A stretch of 64,000 nucleotides of DNA from Yoonia sp. G8-12 (GCF_038443675.1 NZ_CP151762.1:2976001-3040000), one strand, 5' to 3'. Counted from the stretch's first letter, positions 27,834 to 39,961 are shown. Numbers and translations: made by a program. The notes: generated from the sequence alone by a model not told the origin.

Positions 27834-30011
27834 TTAAAACAATGTGATATCGTCTGCGAAAGTGGCGGGGTCGATGATCCCGTCAATGTGCAGGATATCT
27901 CCGTCTTCAAAATCAATCGTCATGCGCCCGTTTTCAAATGTGCCATAGAAAAAGATCAGGTCCGCCGCAGAGGTCAGCCCGGTCCACAATCCAGGGTCCA
28001 GAATAATCTGGTCTATCCCCTGTTCGAAATCAGCGATCACATCGATGCCACTATTAAATATAAAAGTGTCGGCGCCCGCGCCCCCGCTAAGCACATCCTG
28101 CCCGTTGCCCCCGTCGAGAGTGTCCGCACCGGCACCGCCAAAGAGCGTGTCTGCGCCGTCATCGCCATTGAGCACATCATCGCCAGCGCGCCCAAAGAGC
28201 GTGTCGTTGCCTTGCCCACCGTGCACCGTATCGTCGCCGCCACCGGCAAATATCAGATCAAACCAATCGCTGCCAAAAAGGGTCTCGGAAGCGTCGGCAC
28301 CATCAATCGTGAGCCCATTCTGGCCCGTGCCCCCCGCTCCGCTCATCGTGTCGCGCAGTTGACCTAGATTGCCCGCACCGATGATTTGGAGCGCGGTTAG
28401 CGTGCTATTCTCGCCGCCCTGATCGGCAGGGGGGTCTTGCGGCGGGTTGCCCAAGTCAGGCACCGGCGTTGCCGGTCCGGGATAGCCAAGTGTGATACCA
28501 AAAGGCAGGCGGGTCGCGCCGATCAGATCGGCCGTCGTCAGGGCGCGGTAATCAATGGGTCCCCCATCAGAACTTTGTACGATCAGCACCTCGTCGCCGT
28601 AGCTAATGACCATGCCATCGCTGCGGACGCTGATGAAAAGCTGGCTGATGTCACGCAACATAGGCCAAAGCGACAGATCAATGCTGTCTTCGCCCAGAGT
28701 GAAGTCTGTGATTGTATCGGTGGTGCCATCCGCGCTCAGGATAAAGAGGTCCGCGCCGTTGCCACCTGACAAGATATCTGCGCCGGCCCCATCGCGCAGA
28801 ATATCGTTGCCTTGTCCTGCAGTGATGACATCATCGCCATTGTGCCCTTGCAGAATGTCATCACCGGCGGTGCCAACAAGCGGCCCCGCGGCCAGGGCGG
28901 CAGTCAGGTCGGCCCCGGGAGCGCCAGTATCAAGCGCGAGTCGCGTGACACCTGGCTCACTGCTGCTTGCAACAAAAATATCTAAACTGCCGCCGCTGTC
29001 CCATGCCGCCAGCGCGCTGATGTTATCGAGCCCAAAATCGTCCGTGTCTTCAATCGTGGCGCGATGCACCAGCAACCCGCCTGCCAGCAACACGAACACC
29101 GAGACGCCATCATCCGCCCCACCTGCAATCACATAAGTTTTTCCGTCGGCTTCGATCACCTCAAGGGACGTTACACCGCCAAAGCGTGTGTCGCGGATAT
29201 CTAATACGTGATCGCGGACGATCAGGCTGCCATCCGCGCCAAGTTCAATGACGCTCAGGCTGCTTGATCCGGCAGCGGCGAGGATAACAAATGTCGCATC
29301 CCCCACGGTCGCTGTTTCAAGTGCCGTGGGCGCGCTGATCCAAAGCCCGTCATCTGCGCTGATTGTCGTTTCGCTCACGATATCACCAAAAGAATCAACC
29401 GCCCGTGCGGTGAGGCCATTTTGGGTCTCGCTTGTTGTCAAAACAAACTGCTGATCCTCGACCGTTGTTATTGCCACAGCTGCGATGCGTGCAGTCGTGG
29501 CGGCGACGGCGTCGTACAGGATGGTGTGATCGCGCAGGCTGCCGTCTGCCTCGAAACGGATACGGGCAAGGCCGATCTGGCCAGCAAGCGCGCCATAAAT
29601 GGCCTGCGTGCCATCAGGTAGCGTGAGTGTGATGCCGTGCTGGAAGCCGCCAAATGCGGTTGGCAGGCTGGCCAGCGGGGTGACGGTTGCAAAGCTGCCA
29701 TCAGAAGCAATCTCAATCGACTGGAGCGCGCCACTTACCCCGCCGCCGACCAAAAGGCCGGCGTTCGCACCTTCTGCAATAAGGCTGATGCTGGCCGCAC
29801 CCCCAAGGACCATCCCGCCAGAGTAGGGCTGCGTTTCGCCAATGGTAAAAACCCCACTGTCGATGTTCCATTGTCGCAGCACGCCATCATAGCGTGTGGT
29901 GCTATAAAGCTGCGCTGCTCCGCCGACCTCAGTGACAAAGAGGTCGGTGATATGCGAATTGTTCACATCACCGGAATCGGTGACGTGATCAGAAAAGGTT
30001 AGTGAAGACAT
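27834..30011 (-). CDS. RTX-type calcium-binding protein
   Basis: A large (725-residue) acidic protein with two blocks of glycine/aspartate nonapeptide repeats: about residues 375-425 and 580-655 (for example GGDDTVHGGQGNDTLFG). Such repeats bind calcium outside the cell, and such proteins usually leave by a type I secretion system using a C-terminal signal; the end here (DILHIDGIIDPATFADDITLF) fits that. The first 360 residues are beta-rich, with propeller-like recurrent units of unknown role. The start is ATG 30011 (MSSLTFSDHVTDSGD). No secretion genes are nearby. Confidence 0.87.
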   Translation of the reverse strand: MSSLTFSDHVTDSGDVNNSHITDLFVTEVGGAAQLYSTTRYDGVLRQWNIDSGVFTIGETQPYSGGMVLGGAASISLIAEGANAGLLVGGGVSGALQSIEIASDGSFATVTPLASLPTAFGGFQHGITLTLPDGTQAIYGALAGQIGLARIRFEADGSLRDHTILYDAVAATTARIAAVAITTVEDQQFVLTTSETQNGLTARAVDSFGDIVSETTISADDGLWISAPTALETATVGDATFVILAAAGSSSLSVIELGADGSLIVRDHVLDIRDTRFGGVTSLEVIEADGKTYVIAGGADDGVSVFVLLAGGLLVHRATIEDTDDFGLDNISALAAWDSGGSLDIFVASSSEPGVTRLALDTGAPGADLTAALAAGPLVGTAGDDILQGHNGDDVITAGQGNDILRDGAGADILSGGNGADLFILSADGTTDTITDFTLGEDSIDLSLWPMLRDISQLFISVRSDGMVISYGDEVLIVQSSDGGPIDYRALTTADLIGATRLPFGITLGYPGPATPVPDLGNPPQDPPADQGGENSTLTALQIIGAGNLGQLRDTMSGAGGTGQNGLTIDGADASETLFGSDWFDLIFAGGGDDTVHGGQGNDTLFGRAGDDVLNGDDGADTLFGGAGADTLDGGNGQDVLSGGAGADTFIFNSGIDVIADFEQGIDQIILDPGLWTGLTSAADLIFFYGTFENGRMTIDFEDGDILHIDGIIDPATFADDITLF
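28055..28275 (-). repeat. RTX nonapeptide repeat block 2
   Basis: About eight tandem units of the GGxGxDxLx type are encoded here, including GGDDTVHGG, GGAGADTLDGG and GGNGQDVLSGG. The DNA is degenerate between units, but the glycine/aspartate pattern is regular. Confidence 0.8.
28740..28880 (-). repeat. RTX nonapeptide repeat block 1
   Basis: Roughly five tandem units are encoded here, including GDDILQGHNGDDVITAGQGN and GAGADILSGGNGADLF, followed by a beta-strand-rich stretch. They would form a short calcium-bound beta-roll. Confidence 0.75.
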
Positions 30012-30581
30012 GAAAGGTACCCCCGGAACCAAGTGTCATCTCAATGCTTTGTGAGGGTGTTTTTTTGGCGGTTCGGTTGTGGCTGAATTGTGGCGCCATC
30101 GTGGACTTTAACGCCCAATTTTCTCAATAACGCAGAGGATTTGAGGCTTTCCGCACGCAGATCACTGTTGCGGCACCTGATATTCTGACTGCTGCGCGGC
30201 GTACTGTGTGACAAAACGCACAGAACATGATCTGCCGCTGCGATAATTAGCAGGTGGGGAATTTTTCCAGTGGTGAGGGTTTAACGGTTCGTCTTCATTG
30301 TGCCTTGCGCTTAGAGCGCAGGGCACATTTTGTTTGTGACACTTCGTTATCCTGCCGGATTGGTCGATTGCTGCGCCAGATATTGCTGGTAACAGGCTTT
30401 CGTCACATACCGCTTTTCAAACCGGTTCAGGATGTGAACGCCTTTTGCGGTGCTTTGCCAGAGGCGTTGGGCAACACGCGTTCCACATGTTTTGGGCAAC
30501 GCACGGTCCTGTAAGGGTCTTGTCAGACCTCATTGGACATACTGCGCGTGAATTCATTCCCAGCGGAAGGCGCAGGACCTC
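30012..30581. other. Intergenic region with no convincing gene
   Basis: A 570-base gap between the divergent RTX and DUF2793 genes. Open frames inside it (for example 30254-30514 plus) have no family-like sequence and no ribosome-binding site. It should contain the promoters of both genes, and it holds one strong hairpin at 30299-30327 (listed separately). Confidence 0.5.
30299..30331 (+). terminator. Orphan intrinsic-terminator-like hairpin
   Basis: TGTGCC-T-TGCGCT pairs with AGCGCA-G-GGCACA (13 pairs including one T-G wobble) around a three-base TAG loop, followed by TTTTG. No plus-strand protein gene precedes it within the gap, so it may end a small RNA. GATAAT at about 30242 is a possible -10 box, but no matching -35 is clear. 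Confidence 0.45.
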
Positions 30582-30935
30582 ATGCCAGATCATACCCCGA
30601 ACCTCGAATTACCTTTTATCATGCCCGCACAGGCACAAAAACACGTGACACATAACGAAGCGATTGAGTTGCTGGATATGATTGTCCAGCTGGCGCTGGA
30701 AAGCACTGGTGCCGCAACACCGCCAACTTCGGCCATGGAAGGGCAAGCATGGGCGCTTGGCGCATCCCCATCGGGTGGCTGGGCAGGGCAGGCAGGCAAG
30801 ATTGCTGCATGGCGCGGCGGTGGCTGGCTGTTTGTTACCCCGCGCGAAGGTTGGATGGCATGGGTGAAAGATGATGCTGAACTGCAGGTCTATACCGGCA
30901 GCGCCTGGGTGACTCTGGCCGGAACGGGCGCTTAG
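30582..30935 (+). CDS. DUF2793 domain protein, short form
   Basis: A 117-residue protein. Its core LPFIMPAQAQKHVTHNEAIE and the later WRGGGWLFVTPREGWMAWV are the DUF2793 signature, a domain seen in phage-tail-like or surface proteins of Rhodobacterales. Many relatives are longer; this one stops after a single domain with no sign of a broken continuation in other frames. ATG 30582 is preceded by AGGAC. An intrinsic terminator follows. The function is unknown. Confidence 0.75.
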   Translation: MPDHTPNLELPFIMPAQAQKHVTHNEAIELLDMIVQLALESTGAATPPTSAMEGQAWALGASPSGGWAGQAGKIAAWRGGGWLFVTPREGWMAWVKDDAELQVYTGSAWVTLAGTGA

Positions 30936-30993
30936 GCACGCAGCGGCGAATCCTAAGGCGCGCAAGATAGGGCGCCCAACATGAAAGAAGCGT

Positions 30994-31026
30994 AAAGCGC
31001 GGCATCCGAAAAGGGCCGCGCTTTTT
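30994..31026 (+). terminator. Intrinsic terminator after DUF2793 gene
   Basis: The stem AAAGCGCGGC (30994-31003) pairs with GCCGCGCTTT (31015-31024) over an 11-base loop, and the T-run extends to 31026. It separates the DUF2793 gene from the ATP synthase operon. Confidence 0.85.
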
Positions 31027-31053
31027 GCGTTTTGGATTTGAAGAAATGAAAAA

Positions 31054-31070
31054 AGTGCACGTTTTGCACT
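31054..31070. promoter_or_regulatory. Palindrome upstream of the ATP synthase operon
   Basis: AGTGCA and TGCACT arms flank five bases (AGTGCACGTTTTGCACT), about 210 bases ahead of atpH. The position fits a transcription-factor operator for the operon. The factor is not known to me. Confidence 0.35.
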
Positions 31071-31281
31071 GAAATCGCTGTTCATCACAGATAAGCGCAA
31101 CATATGCACCTAGAAGTAGCGGATTCTTGTCGCAGGGTGCTTGCGACGCCATAGGGGCTCTGCTACATCGCGCAGGATTTTGCTGCTCTCTCGTTTTCGT
31201 GAGGGCGAAGGAAGTTGCCCATTCGCGTCCTGTCAATGATGGGGCCCGCGGGTCTGGGCCCAAGATATCGGAAGGCTCCAC

Positions 31282-31842
31282 GTGTCCGAAACTGCTGGTA
31301 TTTCGACAGGCATCGCCAAGCGCTATGCGACAGCTGTGTTCGACCTCGCTAAAGAAGGCAAGGCGATCAACGCACTCGAATCAGATGTTGCTTCGTTGGA
31401 AGCAGCGATGGCCGAAAGCGCCGATTTGCGTACCTTGCTGACCTCACCGCTTTACAGCCGCGAACAGCAGTCTGGCGCAATCATTGCTATCGCCGAGAAA
31501 ATGAAACTCTCTGACACCACAAGCAATGTGCTTGCGCTACTGGCGAGCAAGCGTCGCCTGTTTGTGCTGCCGCAGCTTATTTTGGTGCTGCAGGACATGC
31601 TGTCGGAAGAGCGCGGTGAAGTGACCGCTGAAGTCACGACAGCAAAGGCGCTGACGAAGGCGCAGGCTGAGAAGCTGGCGAAGACACTTAAGGCCCAAGT
31701 GGGCAAATCCATCATCATCAAAGAAACCGTCGATGAAACCATCATCGGCGGTCTTATTGTTAAAGTGGGCTCCAAGATGATCGACACGTCGATCGCCTCC
31801 AAGCTCAACGCACTCCAGAGTAAAATGAAAGAGGTCGGATAA
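31282..31842 (+). CDS. atpH: F1F0 ATP synthase subunit delta
   Basis: The delta subunit links the F1 head to the peripheral stalk. The protein is 186 residues, starting at GTG 31282, with IAKRYATAVFDLAKEGKAIN at the N-terminus and VDETIIGGLIVKVGSKMIDT at the C-terminus, both typical of the OSCP/delta family. First gene of the atpHAGDC operon; atpA follows without a gap. The Fo genes are not in this window, as expected for alphaproteobacteria, where the two sets are separated. Confidence 0.95.
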   Translation: MSETAGISTGIAKRYATAVFDLAKEGKAINALESDVASLEAAMAESADLRTLLTSPLYSREQQSGAIIAIAEKMKLSDTTSNVLALLASKRRLFVLPQLILVLQDMLSEERGEVTAEVTTAKALTKAQAEKLAKTLKAQVGKSIIIKETVDETIIGGLIVKVGSKMIDTSIASKLNALQSKMKEVG

Positions 31843-33378
<1,536 letters not shown>

Positions 33379-33403
33379 TCTTTGAGACAAAGGAGGCTTT
33401 GCT

Positions 33404-34276
33404 TTGCCAAGTCTTAAGGACCTGAAAAACAGGATCGAGTCGGTCAAATCGACCCGCAAGATCACAAAGGCCATGCAGATGGTCGCGGCTGCAAAACTGC
33501 GCCGCGCCCAAGATGCAGCCGAGGCGTCGCGCCCATACACAGAACGGTTCAACGCCGTGATGGCAGGGCTGGCGGCATCGGTTGGCGGATCAGACACGGC
33601 TCCAAAATTGCTGTCCGGTACGGGCAGCGATCAGGTGCAGTTGTTGATTGTTATGACAGCGGAACGCGGGCTGTGCGGTGGCTTTAACGGCAACATCGCA
33701 AAGCTGGCGAAAACGCACGCGCAAAAGTTGCTTGCTGAGGGTAAGACGGTCAAGATCGTCACCGTCGGCAAAAAAGGCCGCGACGCGATGAAGCGCGATT
33801 TCAGCAGTCTTTTTGTCGGTCACGTTGACCTGACCGCGGTGAAGCGCGTGAGCTACGCCGACGCGCAAGGTATAGCCAAGGACGTTCTTGGCCGCTTTGA
33901 CGCCGAGGAATTCGATGTTGCGACAATCTTCTTTGCGCGCTTTGAAAACGTCGTGACACAGCACCCCACCGCCCAGCAAATCATCCCTGCCAAGTTTGAG
34001 CAGGCTGAAGATGCTGATGCGACACTTTATGACTACGAACCCGGTGAGGAAGAAATCCTGGCTGACCTGCTGCCACGTGGCGTAGCGACGGCGATCTTTA
34101 GCGCGCTGTTGGAAAATGCCGCGTCCGAGCAGGGTGCACGGATGTCCGCGATGGACAACGCGACACGCAACGCTGGTGAAATGATCGACAAGTTGACGAT
34201 CCAGTATAACCGCTCACGTCAGGCCGTGATCACCAACGAGCTGATTGAAATTATTTCGGGCGCGGAAGCGCTCTAG
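33404..34276 (+). CDS. atpG: F1F0 ATP synthase subunit gamma
   Basis: The gamma subunit forms the rotating central shaft. It is 290 residues with conserved ends: [20 protein letters not shown] at the N-terminus and [20 protein letters not shown] at the C-terminus. The middle has [15 protein letters not shown]. The start codon is TTG at 33404, with AAAGGAGG eight bases upstream; no ATG fits. TTG may tune gamma down to one copy per three alpha and three beta. Confidence 0.97.
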   Translation: MPSLKDLKNRIESVKSTRKITKAMQMVAAAKLRRAQDAAEASRPYTERFNAVMAGLAASVGGSDTAPKLLSGTGSDQVQLLIVMTAERGLCGGFNGNIAKLAKTHAQKLLAEGKTVKIVTVGKKGRDAMKRDFSSLFVGHVDLTAVKRVSYADAQGIAKDVLGRFDAEEFDVATIFFARFENVVTQHPTAQQIIPAKFEQAEDADATLYDYEPGEEEILADLLPRGVATAIFSALLENAASEQGARMSAMDNATRNAGEMIDKLTIQYNRSRQAVITNELIEIISGAEAL

Positions 34277-35719
<1,443 letters not shown>

Positions 35720-35741
35720 TCTTTGAGCGTAAGGAGCCAAC

Positions 35742-36167
35742 ATGGCAAACCTACAATTCGATCTGGTCTCGCCCGAACGCCGCTTGGCGTCGGTCGAGGC
35801 GACCGAGGTTCGCATCCCTGGTGCAGATGGTGATCTGACGGCCATGGCAAACCACGCGCCAACGATCACAACATTGCGCCCCGGTGTTCTGACCGTGGTC
35901 CATAGCGGTGGGTCTGACGTCTATGTCGTGTCCGGCGGTTTTGCCGAGATCACAGCAACAGGCGTGTCTGTTCTGGCCGAGCAGGCCCTGCCGCAGGCAG
36001 AGGTCACGCAAGAGGTCTTCGACAAGATGGTTGAAGACGCAAAAGCGGCGCATCAGACGGCGCAAGACAACTTCAAGAACGAGCCTGGCCCCGTTGATGA
36101 TGCAGCCAAGCTGTTGTCTGACATGGTCGCCATCGGCGGCCACATTGGCCTGACCGCCAAGAACTGA
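35742..36167 (+). CDS. atpC: F1F0 ATP synthase subunit epsilon
   Basis: The epsilon subunit sits at the foot of gamma and inhibits ATP hydrolysis. It is 141 residues. The N-terminal beta-sandwich is [20 protein letters not shown] with [19 protein letters not shown]. The C-terminal helical part is short, as in other alphaproteobacteria. A ribosome-binding site, AAGGAG, lies upstream of ATG 35742. Last gene of the operon; a hairpin follows. Confidence 0.95.
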   Translation: MANLQFDLVSPERRLASVEATEVRIPGADGDLTAMANHAPTITTLRPGVLTVVHSGGSDVYVVSGGFAEITATGVSVLAEQALPQAEVTQEVFDKMVEDAKAAHQTAQDNFKNEPGPVDDAAKLLSDMVAIGGHIGLTAKN

Positions 36168-36175
36168 ACATACGA

Positions 36176-36220
36176 GCATAAGCCATGGTCGACTAAACAA
36201 CAGTCGATCAAGGCTTATGC
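36176..36220. terminator. Two-part hairpin downstream of atpC
   Basis: GCATAAGCC (36176-36184) pairs with GGCTTATGC (36212-36220), and TCGACT (36189-36194) with AGTCGA (36202-36207), separated by a small internal loop. There is no T-run after it, so it may be an mRNA-stabilising end or a Rho-assisted stop rather than a classic terminator. Confidence 0.5.
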
Positions 36221-36245
36221 CGACTGTACCTTCCCAAAATTCAGC

Positions 36246-36988
36246 CTATTCTTGCAATGCCCATAGCGTTGCCGAGCCATAGACCGGCGCACCGTCAGCC
36301 GTCAGCGTGATGTCCTGCCCGATACCAAAATAGCTTCCGGATGCGTAAATCCCGTTGGCGTCCGGTCCATAAACTGGCCCGTCGATATTCCCTGTAATTG
36401 TAAATTGCTGGACACCATTGTCGAGAGCCCCATCGATTTCGATATCAATGTTGGTACTGCCGTTGCTCGTGCCAGTCAGGGTTCCACCAAGAAACGTGAT
36501 ACCGCCGTCATAAAGCGCCAGTTCGGTGGTGTCGGTTTCACTGTTATAGACGTAGCCCATGAACTCTGTCGCACTGCCGACCGTCGCACCTGATTGCATA
36601 TCAACGGTCAGTGTTGCGGCGCTACTGACGTTGGCATTAGGGGTGCTGGTGAACAGAACCTCCATAAAGCCAGCGAAGGCCACCGTGGTTCCCGTAGGCA
36701 AGTCGGCAAAGGGTGTCCGCCCCCCACGTTGTAGCTGTCCTGCACAACGGTTAATTCACCTGGCATGTCATTGCGAAAGTAAAGCGCCTGTTGTTCTGTC
36801 GGGGCAAGAAAGGGGCTGGGTGGCGGGCCACCCCCGCCATCGCCGCCGCCATCGCCGCCGCCACCACCACCATCACCACCGCTGCCGCCATTATTCTCAG
36901 GGTCAACTGTGCCGCCCGATCCCCCACACGCTGCGAGCAGAACGACTAAAGCGCAGCATCCCAAATACCCAGTCCACCGCTGTAACAT
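36246..36988 (-). pseudogene. Glycine-linker surface lipoprotein, frameshifted
   Basis: The gene encodes a lipoprotein leader (WTGYLGCCALVVLLAAC), a very glycine-rich linker (about residues 22-52), and then a beta-rich domain (TGTTVAFAGFMEVLFTS through GSATLWALQE) that looks like the small barrel of transferrin-binding-protein-like lipoproteins. The frame breaks in a run of six C at 36720-36725 (plus strand). One extra base joins SYNVGG to RTPFADLPTGTTVAF and gives 247 residues. The domain call is by general pattern only. Divergent from the H-type lectin gene. Confidence 0.7.
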
Positions 36989-37014
36989 GACACAACCTCA
37001 TCTAAAGTTTCCAA

Positions 37015-37026
37015 AACCTTAAGGTT
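37015..37026. promoter_or_regulatory. Palindrome AACCTTAAGGTT between lipoprotein and lectin genes
   Basis: A perfect 12-base palindrome lies in the 98-base divergent intergenic region, 27 bases from the lipoprotein start and 61 from the lectin start. It could be a shared operator. No known regulator is recognised. Confidence 0.35.
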
Positions 37027-37086
37027 GAGTTATCAACGAATGATTAACCAAGTATTAGTATCGGTAGAGAGAACGCAGGATTAGAA

Positions 37087-37437
37087 ATGCGGCGCTTTGA
37101 GGGTGGCAAAATCGGGATAGACCACGGTGATGTGGTGCTCTTCTCGGATTTTGAGGATGACGGCCAGATGTGGCGCGGCGAAGGCCCGCGACAATCCCGC
37201 GCTGCCGTGCAGTTTTCAAACACCTATGCCACGCCACCGCATGTGCAGGTCTCTATGTCGATGTGGGACATATCCAACAACACCAACATCCGCGCTGATG
37301 TGCAGGCCGAGGATATTACCGAAACGGGTTTTACCATCGTTTTTCGGACGTGGTCGGACACGCAGGTTGCCCGCGTGCGCGTAGCCTGGACATCATTCGG
37401 GGACCTTCCAAACGACGATGATTGGGAACTCTACTAG
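37087..37437 (+). CDS. H-type lectin domain protein
   Basis: A 116-residue protein that is almost entirely one H-type lectin domain, a six-stranded beta-sandwich that binds N-acetylgalactosamine-type sugars in snail and slime-mould proteins. The recognisable line is FSNTYATPPHVQVSMSMWDI, followed by EDITETGFTIVFRTWSDTQV and a final VRVAWTSFG. There is no signal peptide, so either it stays in the cytoplasm or it leaves by a non-classical route. ATG 37087 follows CAGGA. It ends three bases before the convergent prs gene. Confidence 0.82.
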   Translation: MRRFEGGKIGIDHGDVVLFSDFEDDGQMWRGEGPRQSRAAVQFSNTYATPPHVQVSMSMWDISNNTNIRADVQAEDITETGFTIVFRTWSDTQVARVRVAWTSFGDLPNDDDWELY

Positions 37438-37440
37438 CGG

Positions 37441-38460
37441 TTACTCCGCTGCATAAAGCCCTTCATAGATCGGCCCGAGGGTCTTGTGATCAAACAGCGA
37501 CGACACCGATGTGCCGTTCCATGTGTTCAGAATCGCTTGGGCAAACATCGGTGCGGTTGGCACAATGCGGATGTTCGGGCAGGCTTTCACCGCGTCTGTT
37601 GCGCGGATCGTGTCAGTGATCACCAGCGATTTCATTACTGATTTCGACACGCGTTCCACCGCTGGGCCCGACAGCACACCGTGCGTAATGTAGGAATGCA
37701 CTTCTTTTGCACCGTTTTCCATCAAGACTTCGGCAGCCTTGCAAAGGGTACCTGCCGTATCAACGATGTCATCCACGATCACACAGACCTTGTCTTTGAC
37801 ATCACCAATCACCGTCATCTCGGCCACTTCACCGGGTTTGCCGCGGCGTTTGTCCACGATCGACAAGGGCGCGCCAATCCGCTGCGCCAGATCACGGGCG
37901 CGGGCCACGCCGCCGACGTCCGGGGAGACAACCATCACGTCATCAAGTCTGCCGCGGAAATTATGCATCGCGTCCAGCGCATAGATCGGCGATGCGTAAA
38001 GGTTATCGACCGGAATATCGAAAAAACCCTGAATCTGCGTTGCGTGCAAATCCAAGGTTAAAACGCGTTCAATGCCTGCTTCAACAATCATATTCGAGAC
38101 AAGCTTGGCCGTGATCGGGGTGCGGGCCTTCGACCGGCGATCCTGACGGGCATAGCCAAAGTACGGGATCACGGCCGTGATACGGGCCGCCGAAGAGCGA
38201 CGCAGCGCATCTGCGATGATCAACAGTTCCATCAGGTTGTCGTTGGCGGGGTTTGAGGTGGGCTGGACAATGAACATATCCTCACCGCGGACGTTCTCGA
38301 AAACCTCCACAAAAATCTCGCCATCATTGAACCGTTCTACCCGGGCATCACACAGGCCTACATCCATCCCCCGATGCATCGACATGCGGCGCGCAATGGC
38401 AGTGGCCAAGGGTTGATTGGCGTTGCCGGCAATCAGCTTTGGTTCGATCATAGTAGGCAT
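37441..38460 (-). CDS. prs: Ribose-phosphate pyrophosphokinase
   Basis: Prs makes PRPP from ribose 5-phosphate and ATP for nucleotide, histidine and tryptophan synthesis. It is 339 residues from ATG 38460, chosen because AAAGGA lies upstream; the longer open frame does not match the family. Motifs: [32 protein letters not shown] (ATP loop), [13 protein letters not shown], and the PRPP-binding [13 protein letters not shown] near residue 235. Confidence 0.96.
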   Translation of the reverse strand: MPTMIEPKLIAGNANQPLATAIARRMSMHRGMDVGLCDARVERFNDGEIFVEVFENVRGEDMFIVQPTSNPANDNLMELLIIADALRRSSAARITAVIPYFGYARQDRRSKARTPITAKLVSNMIVEAGIERVLTLDLHATQIQGFFDIPVDNLYASPIYALDAMHNFRGRLDDVMVVSPDVGGVARARDLAQRIGAPLSIVDKRRGKPGEVAEMTVIGDVKDKVCVIVDDIVDTAGTLCKAAEVLMENGAKEVHSYITHGVLSGPAVERVSKSVMKSLVITDTIRATDAVKACPNIRIVPTAPMFAQAILNTWNGTSVSSLFDHKTLGPIYEGLYAAE

Positions 38461-38579
38461 GGGTATGGTCCTTTGGCAGCAAAAGGAAGTTACACGTATG
38501 TAACAGATTCGTGGTGTTGACACCGCGTAGCACAAGCTTACCGTCCCGCAAACAATTGACGCGCGACAGGAGCCGCAAA

Positions 38580-39176
38580 ATGCCACATATCGACTATTAC
38601 TTCGCTACACTGTCGCCGTTTACCTATCTGAGCGGGACACGCCCGCGCGAGATCGCTCAAAAGCATGGTGCAACGATTACTTACAAACCGCTGGACATCA
38701 TGGCGCTGTTTGCCCGTACTGGTGGTGTGCCACCAAAGGATCGTCATCCAAACCGTCAGGAATACCGCCTGCAGGACATGGCGCGCCGGTCCAAACTCTT
38801 GGGGATGCCCCTGAACCTCAAACCGATGTTCTGGCCGACCAATGGTGCACCTTCGGCCTATGCCATTATCGCAGCGCAAAATGCGGGTCATGATGTGGCG
38901 GAATTGGTCAAAGCCTTTGGCGCGGCTTGCTGGGCCGAGGAACGCGACATCAGCCAAGATGAGGTTGTGCGCGATTGTCTGGAAAAATGCGGGTTTGATC
39001 CCGCTTTGGCCGACAAAGATATGCTGACCAGCGCCGAAACATTTGGCAAGAACCTCGAAGATGCGGTGAACGCAGGGGCCTTTGGTGCACCGTTCTTTAT
39101 TACCGACACAGGCCAGCGGTTCTGGGGCGAAGACCGGCTCGATGATCTGGACGCGCATCTGTCTGGCAAAGTCTAA
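38580..39176 (+). CDS. 2-hydroxychromene-2-carboxylate isomerase family protein (DsbA fold)
   Basis: A 198-residue thioredoxin-fold protein of the kappa-GST/HCCA isomerase group, which uses glutathione in aromatic-compound breakdown. The N-terminus [15 protein letters not shown] holds the catalytic serine position, and the C-terminus [20 protein letters not shown] is the family hallmark. The start is ATG 38580, with CAGGAG nine bases upstream; the open frame further upstream overlaps the divergent prs leader. The stop shares a base with the next ATG (TAATG), so it is coupled to the hydrolase. The substrate is unproven. Confidence 0.87.
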   Translation: MPHIDYYFATLSPFTYLSGTRPREIAQKHGATITYKPLDIMALFARTGGVPPKDRHPNRQEYRLQDMARRSKLLGMPLNLKPMFWPTNGAPSAYAIIAAQNAGHDVAELVKAFGAACWAEERDISQDEVVRDCLEKCGFDPALADKDMLTSAETFGKNLEDAVNAGAFGAPFFITDTGQRFWGEDRLDDLDAHLSGKV

Positions 39177-39961
39177 TGCCTGATGCCTTCGGGCATAACA
39201 TCCACAGTGTTACGGTCGGTGAGGGCGCCCCGACCGTAATGATCCACTGCATGTTGGGCCGCCATCAGGCGATGCTGCCCTTGGCAAAGGCGATAGGGGG
39301 CCGTGCCACCTTGATTGATCTGCCCGGTCATGGACGCAGTGACGCGTGGGACGGTAAGACGGAATACCAATCGCTCGTTGCCGAGGCGGCACAGCAATGC
39401 TGCGCAGGTCCAACCCATGTGATCGGCCATTCCTTTGGCGCGACGGCGGCCTTGCGGCTTGCTGTTGAAAACCCTGCGCTTGTATCACGGCTGACCCTGA
39501 TTGAGCCCGTGTTCTTTGCCGCTGCAAAAGGGACCGCCGAATTCACCGCGCATATGAAAGCGTTTCGCCCGTTCATCGCCGCCATGTTGATGGGGGATGA
39601 AGAGCGCGCCGCCGAGATTTTCAACGCGCAGTGGTCTGATAGCGATTGGGCCGAGTTATCAGAGCGGCGGAAAGCCTACCTTATCCAGCGCATTTTTTTG
39701 GTTGTCGCAGGTGGTGCTGCGATTGAAGAGGATGTGGATGGGATCACCTCTGAGGCACGTTTAGGGGCCTTGAATATCCCCGTCACGCTGATCCGTGGCG
39801 CGCAAACGCAACCAGTTATCAAGGCCGTTCATGACAGACTTGTCGCGCGGATCCCGCAGGCGACAGACCACGAGGTCGCAAACGCGGGGCATATGATTGC
39901 CCTAACCCATGTCGCGGATATTGCGGAAATTATACGCGCAGGAGATCAAGAAACTGGCTGA
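39176..39961 (+). CDS. Alpha/beta hydrolase
   Basis: A 261-residue alpha/beta-fold hydrolase. The nucleophile elbow is IGHSFGATAALRLA near residue 83, the early loop is MIHCMLGRHQAM, and the catalytic histidine is in VANAGHMIALTH near the end. The substrate is unknown. Translation is coupled to the isomerase-like gene upstream, so the two may act in one pathway. Its 3' end overlaps the convergent threonine aldolase gene by 32 bases (39930-39961). Confidence 0.87.
   Translation: MPDAFGHNIHSVTVGEGAPTVMIHCMLGRHQAMLPLAKAIGGRATLIDLPGHGRSDAWDGKTEYQSLVAEAAQQCCAGPTHVIGHSFGATAALRLAVENPALVSRLTLIEPVFFAAAKGTAEFTAHMKAFRPFIAAMLMGDEERAAEIFNAQWSDSDWAELSERRKAYLIQRIFLVVAGGAAIEEDVDGITSEARLGALNIPVTLIRGAQTQPVIKAVHDRLVARIPQATDHEVANAGHMIALTHVADIAEIIRAGDQETG

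Noticed and set aside
30418..30436. GTTCA-N5-TGAAC inverted repeat considered as a LexA/SOS box
   Set aside because: Alphaproteobacterial LexA sites are direct repeats (GTTC-N7-GTTC); this is an inverted repeat of only five bases.
30254..30514. Possible 86-residue gene in the RTX-DUF2793 gap
   Set aside because: No ribosome-binding site, no family resemblance, and it contains the terminator-like hairpin.
36840..36895. Tandem short repeats of CCGCCGCCATC type
   Set aside because: They encode the glycine/aspartate linker of the lipoprotein and are explained by that; not a separate element.
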